From a bacterium (GTDB lineage: Bacteria > Lindowbacteria > 2-12-FULL-62-27), in NCBI GenBank assembly GCA_016202645.1, contig JACQOF010000097.1:1-64000 (forward strand): a DNA stretch of 64,000 bases. The letters run 5' to 3'. Position 1 is the stretch's first letter; each line of letters opens with the position of its first letter. A program made the translations under genes and the position numbers. The notes under the pieces are model-generated. The model was not told where the DNA came from. It worked only from the letters and a program-made list of their open reading frames with translations, and did not search any database. This document shows, in pieces, positions 51,393-60,495 of the stretch.

Positions 51393-52292
51393 TTATGATT
51401 TCACCGCCTCGACGACAAAAGCCGAGCAGAGGAACAAGCCCCGCCAATCCGAGGACTCCTGTTCGAGTCGAAATCCCTCCTGGCGGAACAGACCAGGATC
51501 CACGGTTTCCAAAAAAGGCATTGCCGGATGATAGTGATACCAAAGCAGGCGAATATCCCGAAACCCCGTTTTTTTAAAGAGATTCTGAACTTCAAAGGGA
51601 TTATGAAATCGGGACAGGATGGCGTCGTATCCCGGCGCATCCGGCCGGCGGCTCTCCTCCACGCGACTGCGCACGGGCGGCTGATCCATCCGCAATTTCG
51701 GTTCAATTTCCGCGCGGACCAACTCTTTCATCCTCGGATCCACATCCCGCAGGAGGTCATCCAGAATAAACGAGAGTGTCAGGCGGTTAAAGGTGAAAAG
51801 CGAAAAAAATTTGTTTCGGAATTCGACCAGGATGGTTCCGCCGGGCTTGAGGCAGACGGCCATATTTTTCAATACCTCTTCGTCATGCTCGACATGGGGC
51901 ATCACCCCCAGAGCCATGAGACCGTCAAAAAGGCCCCCGCGCAGGCAGTACGCATACGAAACGGGATCCTGTATATCCGCCCGAAAAATATGCCCTGGAT
52001 CCAGACCCTCTTTTCGCATGTTTTCCTTCGCCCGTTCGACCATCTCGTGGGAAATATCAAATCCCCATCCTTCAATCCCGGTTTTCGCCAAAGTGACCAG
52101 AGGAGTCCCCTCTCCCACACCGACATCCAGAACTCTTCCGACATTTTTTGAAATAAAAGAGTTCACCACCAACCGCAGACGGAAATAGTTGGCGGGATAA
52201 AACCCCAAAGTTTTTAGATTTTGCTTTTCGTATTGCTCGTGGTATTTGTCGGAAATCGCGTCGTAATGATTTTCGATATCTTTTTTTCCCAT
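51393..52292 (-). CDS. Class I SAM-dependent methyltransferase
   Basis: 299 residues from the ATG at 52292; longer reading would run through a REP element. Motif I VLDVGVGEGT is at 54-63, then GFDIS and ALGVMPHVEHDEEVL. The upstream GAGGAG lies somewhat far from the start. It precedes DUF4910 in a two-gene minus-strand operon. Substrate unknown, likely a sugar. Confidence 0.83.
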   Translation of the reverse strand: MGKKDIENHYDAISDKYHEQYEKQNLKTLGFYPANYFRLRLVVNSFISKNVGRVLDVGVGEGTPLVTLAKTGIEGWGFDISHEMVERAKENMRKEGLDPGHIFRADIQDPVSYAYCLRGGLFDGLMALGVMPHVEHDEEVLKNMAVCLKPGGTILVEFRNKFFSLFTFNRLTLSFILDDLLRDVDPRMKELVRAEIEPKLRMDQPPVRSRVEESRRPDAPGYDAILSRFHNPFEVQNLFKKTGFRDIRLLWYHYHPAMPFLETVDPGLFRQEGFRLEQESSDWRGLFLCSAFVVEAVKS

Positions 52293-52328
52293 GATAGAAC
52301 CCCGCTCCTCATTATTCCGCCGCCAGGT

Positions 52329-52419
52329 CGTCATTCCCGCGAAAGCGGGAATCCAGATTATCGCAGTGCGGACTGGATTCCCGCTTTCGCGGGAATGACG
52401 GAGAGGGCTGAATAGCAAC
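52329..52419. repeat. REP element, family 1, copy 2
   Basis: 91 bp matching the copy at 17788-17878 with three mismatches, in the same orientation, including the flanking AATAG segment. It lies in the divergent spacer between a methyltransferase and an unknown gene. Confidence 0.92.
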
Positions 52420-52541
52420 CGACATTTAACATTTGAAGTCATATGAATTCAAGCTTTCAACTCTTGCATCTTTTATGGTGGAATATTAGTCTCCGCGGAC
52501 TGCCTGAATATATTGGCGGTGAAAGATGGAGGGGGTTGAGA

Positions 52542-53492
52542 ATGTCTGACGTCAAAGAGCGCAGAAACATGAATACGGGAACCATTTTACTCGACTTATA
52601 TTCAATCGAAGACCAGGGGGAGGCAGTAGAACAGGCGTCCCGCCTGTCCCTCACACCCCGGACCGCCGTCCCCGAAAAAGTGTTGTTCCGCCGGATCGAG
52701 GGGAGGGATGCGTACGACACCTGGATCCTGCAGGAGTTTTTCAAAGAGATCCTGATCTACAAGCGTCTTCTTTCCGGGGGGAGATTTCCCCTGTCCAAAA
52801 TACCGCGGAATGAGAAAAATCTGCTGGTGTATCTTCTTTTGGCGGTCACCAGCCCCGGCGCGGCGATTTTGGAGCTGGGGTCGTCTCTGAATGAGCTGAT
52901 CGACGGCTTGGAGGTCGTGGACCGTTATTTTGTCGACCGGGAATCTTCGGTCCGCTGCCCGGACATCCCGAAACGGCGGTTTGGAGGCATCGAGATTTCC
53001 GAGTTTTTGTCGTTTGCGGGCCGGGTGCTTCATCCCGGGTATGACATTCGGATATATCCCCACGCCGGAAAAGTCGACCAACCGTATGGAATCCTCTATG
53101 ATCGAAACGTCAGTTCGGACGCGTTCACAACGTCGGAAGAACTGGCCGCGTTCATCCGGCGCGCCGACGCGGCGATCCTCAATATCTTTGTCTCCCGGGA
53201 CGAGACATTTCAGACACCGCGCCTCGGCCGGGCCATTACCTATTTTCATCTGAACTCGCTTTTGGACGGCCTTGACAAACCGTTGTTTCACCTCTTCGGC
53301 AGGAAATCCCCCGGCGGCCCGGTCAACTTTGATCTCAGCCAGGGGAGAGACGTGGTGGAGGGATTTTTCCTGTATGGGAGCGAGGAGACCGCGCGCCGGT
53401 GGCACGCGGCTGCGCAGGTGGATGCAGAGGTAAGGGCTTATTTTCAGCGGAAGAATATTTCCCTGAAGCCCGCACAGGCGCTGTTTGAATGA
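52542..53492 (+). CDS. Uncharacterised glycan-island protein
   Basis: 316 residues from the ATG at 52542, which has a GGAGGGGG ribosome-binding site at good spacing; the frame also has an ATG at 52443, without such a site. No family was recognised. It has an ILELGSSLNELIDGLEVVD segment that loosely resembles a Rossmann nucleotide-binding strand-turn-helix. The stop overlaps the following sulfotransferase start (ATGA), so a role with sulfation is possible. A hairpin ACAGGCG-tcc-CGCCTGT is read through near its 5' end. Confidence 0.65.
   Translation: MSDVKERRNMNTGTILLDLYSIEDQGEAVEQASRLSLTPRTAVPEKVLFRRIEGRDAYDTWILQEFFKEILIYKRLLSGGRFPLSKIPRNEKNLLVYLLLAVTSPGAAILELGSSLNELIDGLEVVDRYFVDRESSVRCPDIPKRRFGGIEISEFLSFAGRVLHPGYDIRIYPHAGKVDQPYGILYDRNVSSDAFTTSEELAAFIRRADAAILNIFVSRDETFQTPRLGRAITYFHLNSLLDGLDKPLFHLFGRKSPGGPVNFDLSQGRDVVEGFFLYGSEETARRWHAAAQVDAEVRAYFQRKNISLKPAQALFE
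52631..52647. repeat. Short hairpin read through in a coding gene
   Basis: ACAGGCG-tcc-CGCCTGT, a perfect seven-base stem inside the 5' part of the 52542 gene. Such a palindrome resembles short dispersed repeats in other genomes, though no second copy was noticed here. Confidence 0.45.
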
Positions 53493-54955
53493 AGACCGCG
53501 ATTTCGCGCACGCCTCAACACCGGTCGGATCCGCGCGCCGGGTTTCTCAAAATGGCGGCGCTGACCTGTGTCGGACGCGCCGGAACGAAACTCGTCCAAA
53601 GCTATCTGGACGGCCACCCGAATCTTCGGATGATCCCGGGATACCCCCTGATGTATCTCTATCCCCACTGGGAGACATGGCGGCGGGAATACGGGAATCG
53701 GCTGACTTGGCACAGGGTGATCGACCTGTTTTGCGAAAAACACGCCTCCGTCATCGACACCCGCAGGCTCAATGACCTCCTTGGGTTGGACCGCCTGGGG
53801 CCAACCCGGCAGGATTTTCTGGCCATCAACGAGTCCGGATTTCGAAAGCGGTTGCTTGAAATTCTGTCCGGCAGCCCGATTTGCCGAAAAACATTTCTGC
53901 TGGCCGTCCATGAAGCTTACGCCGAATCAGCCGGCGCGCCGTGCGACCGGCATACCGTTGTGCTCTATCATATCCATGAGCCGGACTTCGTCCGGGATCT
54001 GGTTGATGATTTTCCGGAGATGAAACTCATCGTGATGGTCCGTGAGCCCAAGGCATCTTTCGCGTCGACCAAGGTCGCGGAGGATTTTGTGGACCAAGCC
54101 AAGCTCAATCCAACGGATTGCATGATCCTTTCCGGCAAGAACGTCGTTCAGGCATGTTACTACCAGCAGAAGGTCATGGAGTCGCTCGGCGACATTGTCC
54201 GGGACCATCCCGGGGTCGATCTACTGGCAGTTCGCCACGATGACCTGCACCTGCGCCGCGACCAGACCCTCACTGCTATTTTGCGGTGGCTTGGGATCCC
54301 CGAACACCCGGCCATGCGCGTAAGCACCTTCGGAGGGAAACTCTGGTGGGGCGATGCGACCAACCGGACGCCGGTGAACGGGTACAACGCGGATGCCCTG
54401 TCAGACAAGTGGCGCAAGACACTGAGTTGCGGCGACGGGTTTCTGATCGAAGGTTTACAATATGAACTCTGCCGGGCGGCCGGATATGAGCCGGCGTACT
54501 ATCGGAAGGATGACCGTCATAACCGGATCCGCCTGATCCTGAGGGTCCTGCTTCCCATGCGGGAGGAATGGAGGCTGTTGGGCCGGGCACTCGACCCACG
54601 ACAGCATATGGCCTTTATTTGGCATGCATGGGCGGAATCGGCGTCGAGCCGCATCGATTATTCGTGGAGCGCGACGTACCGTTACAAACGGGCCTATCAA
54701 AGATGGGGTCTGTGGCGGCGCCGATGGGAGGAAGGGTTGCTTTCGGCAAGCCCCAAACGGCCGGCTCGAATCGTCTTCGTTATCGTCCGTTATCTGAGGT
54801 TTCTGGGCGCTGCCCTGCGGGCGCCGCTATGGGTTCTTCACAGATACCGGATGAATCTGGGGACACTGCGCTACCGTTTGACAGGCAAATCCTATTGTCC
54901 TTTGGTGCTGCGGCCGGAGACGGTGGAATCAGTCGAGCAAGTGCCGATATTTTAG
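53489..54955 (+). CDS. Sulfotransferase (paralog 2)
   Basis: 488 residues. The 5'-phosphosulfate loop is TCVGRAGTKLVQSYLDGHPN (26-45) and the 3'-phosphate region VREPKASFAS (184-193), matching the layout of the sulfotransferase at 39 kb though it is longer by ~95 residues, mostly at the C-terminus. The C-terminal part is basic and Arg/Trp-rich with a hydrophobic stretch. It depends on PAPS from the sat-cysC operon. Its 3' end overlaps the GT gene tail-to-tail by 27 bases. Acceptor unknown. Confidence 0.83.
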   Translation: MKTAISRTPQHRSDPRAGFLKMAALTCVGRAGTKLVQSYLDGHPNLRMIPGYPLMYLYPHWETWRREYGNRLTWHRVIDLFCEKHASVIDTRRLNDLLGLDRLGPTRQDFLAINESGFRKRLLEILSGSPICRKTFLLAVHEAYAESAGAPCDRHTVVLYHIHEPDFVRDLVDDFPEMKLIVMVREPKASFASTKVAEDFVDQAKLNPTDCMILSGKNVVQACYYQQKVMESLGDIVRDHPGVDLLAVRHDDLHLRRDQTLTAILRWLGIPEHPAMRVSTFGGKLWWGDATNRTPVNGYNADALSDKWRKTLSCGDGFLIEGLQYELCRAAGYEPAYYRKDDRHNRIRLILRVLLPMREEWRLLGRALDPRQHMAFIWHAWAESASSRIDYSWSATYRYKRAYQRWGLWRRRWEEGLLSASPKRPARIVFVIVRYLRFLGAALRAPLWVLHRYRMNLGTLRYRLTGKSYCPLVLRPETVESVEQVPIF

Positions 54956-56122
54956 GAGAAAGGCCGTGGCGACGCGTGAGGGATGGCGTCGGATCGGGTG
55001 CGTTTCAGGAAAGAGGCGGCGGTACTTTTCCTGCAGAAGTTCGTCCTCGGCCCGGTCTGCCCAGGCGCCGTCCACGCGGCTGATTAATTCGACGGAGGCA
55101 TCCAGAATTTCATCCGGGCCATTCTCGATCACCTCGATCCCGGCGCGGTTGTACGAATCAGAATCGGTCCACTGGTGCATCCCACATGCGATCACCTCCC
55201 CAAACCGGAGAATCCGGCCCCCACGCATATCCCGGTAAAGTTTCGGTATAAACAGGCTGTGGCGATGCGCCGCGGCGATCGCCAATGGCGTCTGATTGGC
55301 CAGAAGATAGGGAACATTGAAGACTGCGGCAAGGTTGAGGAGGCCGGCGGTATTGCCGATGAAGCATTTGCAATGGGCGACCAGGTAAATGTCGCCGAAA
55401 TCCGAACGGTGACGCGTGGCGTAGTCAATAACACGGGGATGAATGGCGCCGATCTCTGTTTCAACCATCGACCCCATGCGCAGCGCCCATACGCCCGATT
55501 CAGCAGCCCACAGGGCCGCCGGAATATAGTTTTCGATTGTGCAGTCCCGGAAGTCATGGTACCGCCACCCGCCGATGCGCCCGGAGGGCAGCGCCGCGTC
55601 CAAGTACGCGCGGTCGCGTGCATGAAAACAGACGAAGGGCGCGCCGTCCGGGACACCCATTTCCGCCAGCAGGGCCCGACCGCGGCGATGTTCCGCCGGA
55701 GTGAACGTGAGAGAAGGATGTTGGGTATTCCAGACAGACCAATCCTGCCAGCCGGAAGGTTTGAGGTCGATCCAGATGTCGTCCTCACTCAGCCATGACC
55801 GGAGGGCATGATAGATCCGCAGGGCGATGCGGCCCTGAAAGACACGGATCCGTCGTTTGATCATACGGAGAACCTGCCGGTTGGTCGCTGAGCCGCAGAA
55901 GAAGATCTCAACACCGGCCGAATGGGACTCAGGCTGACTCCGTTTTTTCCTCAGGAAATACTCCGTGTTGGCGATCAGGTGTCCGAAGCGCTCGGAATTG
56001 ATGCGTCCGAAGCGGATGAGGTTTTGTTTGGGAAGGAGATGAACGAGAAGCCAAACCGGCCAGATCAATAAAAATTCCAGCGCCCTTTGGGCGCGCCCCC
56101 CCTTGAAACTACAGGCGGCCAA
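54929..56122 (-). CDS. TIGR04372-like glycosyltransferase (paralog 2)
   Basis: 397 residues from a TTG at 56122; the start is uncertain because it overlaps the end of the upstream membrane protein gene by 14 bases. GGWRYHDFRD (184-193), YIPAALWAAESGVWALRMG and RVIDYATRHRSDFGDIYLVA align with paralog 1 at 31.6 kb. An N-terminal hydrophobic segment (LEFLLIWPVWLLVHLL) suggests membrane contact. Both paralogs lie next to sulfotransferase or methyltransferase genes. Donor unknown. Confidence 0.75.
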   Translation of the reverse strand: MAACSFKGGRAQRALEFLLIWPVWLLVHLLPKQNLIRFGRINSERFGHLIANTEYFLRKKRSQPESHSAGVEIFFCGSATNRQVLRMIKRRIRVFQGRIALRIYHALRSWLSEDDIWIDLKPSGWQDWSVWNTQHPSLTFTPAEHRRGRALLAEMGVPDGAPFVCFHARDRAYLDAALPSGRIGGWRYHDFRDCTIENYIPAALWAAESGVWALRMGSMVETEIGAIHPRVIDYATRHRSDFGDIYLVAHCKCFIGNTAGLLNLAAVFNVPYLLANQTPLAIAAAHRHSLFIPKLYRDMRGGRILRFGEVIACGMHQWTDSDSYNRAGIEVIENGPDEILDASVELISRVDGAWADRAEDELLQEKYRRLFPETHPIRRHPSRVATAFLLKYRHLLD

Positions 56123-57740
56123 GAAGCCTCACAGAAAGTTGCCGCCAGACCAGGTAGACCAGTCCGTGCAAGCCAAAATAAATTCCGGACAGAACGAGAA
56201 TGGGTTTCAAGTACACGGCGGAAAGCGGGACCGTCAGCATTTGTTTGTAGATCGGGGCGGAGAAGTACGCGATGGTGCCCGCGATGTAGAGGGAGCCGAG
56301 GATCATGAAGAGAAGGCCGCCCGTCGATCCCGCCGCGCGCTCGAGACTGCTCTGGCTCCGCGGGGGCATGACCAGCGCCGCCCAGAGGGCAAGGCCGACG
56401 ATGGCGAGAGTCTGGACGGCGTTGACGGCGTGGGAAAACACCGCAAAAAATGTTGAGACTCCGGTCTGGCTGTTGGCGATGAAGAGGAGGGACTGGGAGA
56501 GGACGAGCAGGAGCAGGGCGTGGGTCCAGAATTTCGCGCGGAGGATGACGCGCGGGCGGATGGGGAGCGTCTTCAAAAGATACGCGCTCTCGCCCTCGAG
56601 CGAAAAGGTCGGATAGACGAACCGGACCGACACCGCGACGATGAGAAGGCCTGACACGGTGAGGTTGACGAAGGAGACGAAGTTGATGAGGTAGGCCTGG
56701 TCGAGCGGCAGGTCCCGGATGTTGATGATGTGGATGAAGATGAGCGTCAGGAGCACCAGCATCTGGGACCATTCGGCGATGTCCCGGTGGAGGAATTTGA
56801 AATCCTTGAGGCACAGCGTCAGCGCCGGGCTGCGGCGGGGCCACGCCGCCGAAAATTTTATCAGCGTGGCAACCTTGACCTGCGCGTCGGCCTGGGACCG
56901 CCAGCCCCGTAGAAACAGCGGATAAGACAGCGTCATGAGAATCACGAGACCCAAGCTGTTGGCAAGCCACAGGATGCCGAGGTTGAGCCACGCGCCGCCG
57001 ATATCCCCCCGCGCCATGCACGCGATGGCCTGGGCCGAAAGCGTGTCCGGCGTATAGGGATGCGTGGGGACTTCGATCGATTTGAGAATCGCGCCCATCT
57101 GGAACGTGTCGAACTCCATCGAAAAGAGGACGCCGATGTCGATCCGGCCCGCGAAGTCGATCGTCACGTAGGAACCGAGGAGCGCGAGCACGAGCGCGAG
57201 GGTTTTGAGGCGATGTCTCGGGAGGGTTGCGTAGGTGGCGCAGAGCAATGTCACGCCGAGCGCCGTCGGCAGAACCGTGAGGCCGAGGAGGGCCAGCACC
57301 GCGACGACAATGTAATCCCAGCCGAGAATGAAACTGCGGCCCAGGCCGACGGCGATGGGCGTTCCGAAGAGAAACACCATCCAGCCGGTTGCCGCCATGC
57401 ACTCGATGAACTGGACCGCGAAGAGTTTCCGGGGCGGGATCGGCAGGGAAAAAAGCAGGTCGGATTCCGGGTTTGAATAGAGGATCAGGGCGCCGGACAC
57501 CAGACTTGAAAACGTCAGCATGATGCAAAACGACAGGTGCGCCATCGCCACGACCCGGAACACAAGGGCCGTTCCGATCTCGGGCGTGAGGCGCAGGGTG
57601 TCGAAGAGCTGTGTGGAGACCCGGGACGTGAGGACCACGAAGAACGCAAACAGCGCCACGACCACCATGTTGCGGCGGCCTTCCGGCGACGCTTTGAATG
57701 TCAGGAGTCTTTTGAGAAGCCGCCACCGGAGTTGCCACAT
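56109..57740 (-). CDS. Polytopic membrane protein, ABC-2-type permease-like
   Basis: 543 residues with about 12 hydrophobic segments, for example VVVALFAFFVVLTSR, VLALLGLTVLPTALGVTLLC and LLLVLSQSLLFIA. Segment order and the soluble loop near the N-terminus (YSNPESDLLFSLPIPPRK) match ABC-2-type exporter permeases of the EcsB-like group. No ATPase subunit is adjacent in the window; upstream lies a radical SAM gene. A same-region overlapping minus-strand frame is Arg/Pro-rich and not credible. It may export a glycan or unrelated substrate. Confidence 0.78.
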   Translation of the reverse strand: MWQLRWRLLKRLLTFKASPEGRRNMVVVALFAFFVVLTSRVSTQLFDTLRLTPEIGTALVFRVVAMAHLSFCIMLTFSSLVSGALILYSNPESDLLFSLPIPPRKLFAVQFIECMAATGWMVFLFGTPIAVGLGRSFILGWDYIVVAVLALLGLTVLPTALGVTLLCATYATLPRHRLKTLALVLALLGSYVTIDFAGRIDIGVLFSMEFDTFQMGAILKSIEVPTHPYTPDTLSAQAIACMARGDIGGAWLNLGILWLANSLGLVILMTLSYPLFLRGWRSQADAQVKVATLIKFSAAWPRRSPALTLCLKDFKFLHRDIAEWSQMLVLLTLIFIHIINIRDLPLDQAYLINFVSFVNLTVSGLLIVAVSVRFVYPTFSLEGESAYLLKTLPIRPRVILRAKFWTHALLLLVLSQSLLFIANSQTGVSTFFAVFSHAVNAVQTLAIVGLALWAALVMPPRSQSSLERAAGSTGGLLFMILGSLYIAGTIAYFSAPIYKQMLTVPLSAVYLKPILVLSGIYFGLHGLVYLVWRQLSVRLLGRL

Positions 57741-57753
57741 GCGGTGAGTCTGC

Positions 57754-58710
57754 TTAGAGGGGGGTGTCTATGGCGTTGGCGAAGCGGTTCAATGAAGTCA
57801 GGAAGCGTGTTTTCAATGTTCGACCGCCGTGAGTTGGACCCCGGTAGGACTCGTGGGGGTTGACGATTCGGCGAAATCCCGAATAGTCGCATTTGGCGCA
57901 TAACGGAATCGCCGCGCGGTCGCCGGCCAGCAATCTTCGCCGGATCTCCCGGAACCGGTCGCAGAACCAGATGTCCTTGAGACTTTGCGCCCTCACGCTG
58001 CCAATTCGTTCGGAGAAATAAAAATCATGTTCGCACAGTCCCACGACGCCTTCCGCGCTGATCATGATTTTTTCAAACGGCCTCTGGCAAAACGATTTTA
58101 AGGGCCGCGACAGGACGGAACCGTTGGGACTGGAGCCGGCGCGATTGTTTAATTGCGCCGTCAGTTTCCGGCGGTTCAGCCGGACCCGGCCGGGAAAGTC
58201 CGGCGCCACCACATCCATAAAGCTCCGAATATTCGGAAACACCGTATCGGTATCGGAGTAGTTGTTGATTTCCAGAATATCCAGGCCGTTTTCCAGGAGA
58301 AGCCGGCCAAGATCATGGGTCAGAGACTTGCCGTTGGTCATGACATGCAATGAGGCGTTCGAGCAGACCCGCCGGGCCATCGCGACCCAGCGCGGCAGGC
58401 GTTTGTCGAGAAGGGGTTCGGTATTGATAAAAAAACAGAGCCGTCCTGTGTACTTCAGGCCGCCCAGCTCGTCGATGATTTTTTGAAATATGTCTTCCGG
58501 CATGGATACATCGGGTCTGGTGTCGAACTGCGCCGCCGCCGCGCAAAAAGAGCACGTCCCATTACACTTCTTGCGAAGTTCCAATTCCACGGTATTGAAC
58601 AGGGCCGGCCGGTTGGCGTCGAAGTGTGCCCGGCCGACCGCCAGCGAAAGTTTTTCTTTGATCAGGCGTTTCATGCGCCGTTTGATGGTCTGAAGCATGG
58701 GTCTGAGCAT
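57754..58710 (-). CDS. Radical SAM/SPASM protein with intact cysteine motif
   Basis: 318 residues. The canonical motif CNGTCSFC gives C49, C53 and C56, and a SPASM region has Cys in FCQRPF, LCEHDF and LCAKCDY. The central INTEPLLDKRL replaces the usual Gly-Gly-Glu-Pro block. It is a useful comparison for the two degenerate SPASM proteins because its cluster motif is complete. It precedes the permease gene by 13 bases and is likely co-transcribed with it and the GT gene. Substrate unknown. Confidence 0.85.
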   Translation of the reverse strand: MLRPMLQTIKRRMKRLIKEKLSLAVGRAHFDANRPALFNTVELELRKKCNGTCSFCAAAAQFDTRPDVSMPEDIFQKIIDELGGLKYTGRLCFFINTEPLLDKRLPRWVAMARRVCSNASLHVMTNGKSLTHDLGRLLLENGLDILEINNYSDTDTVFPNIRSFMDVVAPDFPGRVRLNRRKLTAQLNNRAGSSPNGSVLSRPLKSFCQRPFEKIMISAEGVVGLCEHDFYFSERIGSVRAQSLKDIWFCDRFREIRRRLLAGDRAAIPLCAKCDYSGFRRIVNPHESYRGPTHGGRTLKTRFLTSLNRFANAIDTPL

Positions 58711-58801
58711 ATCTTATCAGCGGGATGCCACAAAGCGGCCCAGGCCGACGGCGCGGGAGTCTGCTTTGCGTTTTGGGGGTAATCAAGGTAACTGTGGGGG
58801 G

Positions 58802-59710
58802 ATGAACCGGAAAATTGTGATTTGCCTTCTGTGCGTAATGTTTTTGGCGGCTTGCAAGTCAGGTCGAGCCCCGGTTACGCAGACTTCTCTTTCGCCGATG
58901 CCTTTGAAAACCCGCCTGGCTGTCGTGCCCGTTCAGGGCGGCGGGCCCCTGCAATCAGGCTTGACGGAACTTCTGACGGCGGAGCTGATCCAAACGGGAC
59001 GGTTTATCGTGGTGGAGAGGTCGAGTTTGGCGGAAGTACAGGCGGAACAAGCGCGAGGCAGTGAGCCGGGATTTTGGGCGGAGGGCAAGGTCACGCCTCG
59101 GATGATTCCGGCGCATCTTCTGCTCATGGTCAAGGCGCTCAGTTCCGGCCTGGAGCAGGACGCGCTGGTGGGGACCATCACGGAGGGAAAGGGCGGGGGA
59201 TTTCGGCTCAAGCGCGCGAAGTCTGTTCTGGAAGTGCGGCTTCTGGATGTCGGCACCGGGCAGATTCTGGAGAGCCGCGTGGTGGAGGCAAGCGCGACCG
59301 GCGGGGATCTGGCGGCCGGCGTCGGCGCGGAGGGCGTGATGGTGGGCACGGCCGTGTTCAACTCGAGCGCCGCTGGGCGCGCGGCGAAGGACGCGATCAA
59401 GAAAGCGGCGCGGGCGCTCATGGAAAAATTTCCGAATGAGCGGTGGGAGACGCGCGTCGCGGATGTAGGCGAGGACGGGAAGGTCTACATCGCGGCGGGT
59501 CTGGATGACGGACTCCAGGCCGGCCGCCTGCTGAATTTGCACCGGCCGGGTCGGGCCGTGGTGGATCCGACGACAGGCGTACAGCTCGCCGTCACGGACG
59601 TGCAGATTGGCCAGGTGCGGGTGGATCAAGCGTGGCCGGCGTATTCGACCGGCACGGCGATATCCGATACGGCGCCGCGGCGGGGGGATATACTCCGGCC
59701 CCGCTTTTAG
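58802..59710 (+). CDS. CsgG-like outer-membrane lipoprotein
   Basis: 302 residues from the ATG at 58802, close behind a GTGGGGGG ribosome-binding site. A lipoprotein signal ends at LAAC (Cys18). Residues ~40-230 match the CsgG/curli-transport fold (AVVPVQGGG; LLTAELIQTGRFIVVERSSL; LEVRLLDVGTGQI), which in curli systems forms an outer-membrane secretion pore. No other curli genes are seen. A C-terminal beta-rich part (GLDDGLQAGRLLNLHRPG) is extra. It may form a pore or be a FlgT-like structural protein. Confidence 0.85.
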   Translation: MNRKIVICLLCVMFLAACKSGRAPVTQTSLSPMPLKTRLAVVPVQGGGPLQSGLTELLTAELIQTGRFIVVERSSLAEVQAEQARGSEPGFWAEGKVTPRMIPAHLLLMVKALSSGLEQDALVGTITEGKGGGFRLKRAKSVLEVRLLDVGTGQILESRVVEASATGGDLAAGVGAEGVMVGTAVFNSSAAGRAAKDAIKKAARALMEKFPNERWETRVADVGEDGKVYIAAGLDDGLQAGRLLNLHRPGRAVVDPTTGVQLAVTDVQIGQVRVDQAWPAYSTGTAISDTAPRRGDILRPRF

Positions 59711-59776
59711 AGGATCCTTGCCAAACAGGGCCCGGCGGGCGACAATAACAACGAGAAATAAAAGAGGAGGCATACG

Positions 59777-60037
59777 ATGAAAGGGTCCAAGGCGCGGAGG
59801 CGGGTGAAACAGGCAGCCGGTTACAACCCCGATCCGAACGACGATAAAATTTTGAGAGAGAAGATGGATGAGCTTTTCAGAAAATATCCGGGACAATATG
59901 TCGTCGTTTGTGGTGGAGAGATTTTTGTCGGGCGCAATGCGGCGGCGCTCGATCGTAAGGCTCGTCGCAAGCATCCGGGAATAACTCCGCACGGTTGTCC
60001 AATCCCGCGCCCGCAGGACCTCGTTTGCGTCCTGTAG
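59777..60037 (+). CDS. Small DUF5678-like protein
   Basis: 86 residues, with a strong AGAGGAGG ribosome-binding site before the ATG at 59777. The KMDELFRKYPGQYVVVCGGEIF segment resembles DUF5678 proteins (from memory). It overlaps the following retropepsin-like gene, giving a two-gene unit. Function unknown; paired small protein and protease-like genes may act as a regulatory or toxin-antitoxin-like pair, but this is only a suggestion. Confidence 0.7.
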   Translation: MKGSKARRRVKQAAGYNPDPNDDKILREKMDELFRKYPGQYVVVCGGEIFVGRNAAALDRKARRKHPGITPHGCPIPRPQDLVCVL

Positions 60038-60495
60038 TTTTTCCTTACCGTTTATTTGGCGGCGTGCTGTGTCCCTTCATTGAATTTGGCATCAAGGGTG
60101 TAAGCGGGGAGTGGGTCAAAGCTGACGCCTATGTCGATTCCGGAGCTTTCCTTTCAGTTTTTTCAATCAGGGATGCAGAAAGGTTGGGTCTTCGTCTCAC
60201 TGCGGGTGATCTGATTTACGCAAGTGGTGTAGACGGCAAATCAATCCCGGTCTACGTCCACCGCATGCCGGTGCAGATCGGGCCACACAAATTTCAGGCG
60301 CACATGGGTTTTTCTGAAAAACTCGGTTCCGGATTCAATCTGCTGGGCCGCGAAGATTTTTTCTCGCGCTTCGACGTTACATTCAGCGACACGAGTCGGC
60401 GGCTGATGTTTCAACCGATCAAAGGAAAACCGAAGGCGGGCGGCAAAAGTATTGTGGCGCTGATGAAGGCACGTCGAAAGAGAAAAGCGTATTGA
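60025..60495 (+). CDS. Retropepsin-like aspartic protease domain protein
   Basis: 156 residues from a TTG at 60025 with AGGA upstream; an in-frame TTG at 59995 would give 166 residues. AYVDSGAFLSVFS contains the DSGA catalytic motif of retropepsin-type aspartic proteases, and the following strand pattern (YVHRMPVQIGPHKFQAH) fits a single-lobe protease that would need to dimerise. The C-terminus is basic. The second conserved Gly-rich flap region is likely IYASGVDG. Overlaps the DUF5678-like gene by 13 bases. Substrate unknown. Confidence 0.75.
   Translation: MRPVVFPYRLFGGVLCPFIEFGIKGVSGEWVKADAYVDSGAFLSVFSIRDAERLGLRLTAGDLIYASGVDGKSIPVYVHRMPVQIGPHKFQAHMGFSEKLGSGFNLLGREDFFSRFDVTFSDTSRRLMFQPIKGKPKAGGKSIVALMKARRKRKAY

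Noticed and set aside
52293-52442. N-terminal extension of the methyltransferase at 51393-52292
   Set aside because: It reads through the REP copy at 52329-52419; the Met at 52292 gives normal family length.
56065-57738. 557-residue minus-strand frame overlapping the permease
   Set aside because: It is Arg/Pro/His-rich with no hydrophobic segments; the frame giving 56109-57740 has clear transmembrane segments.
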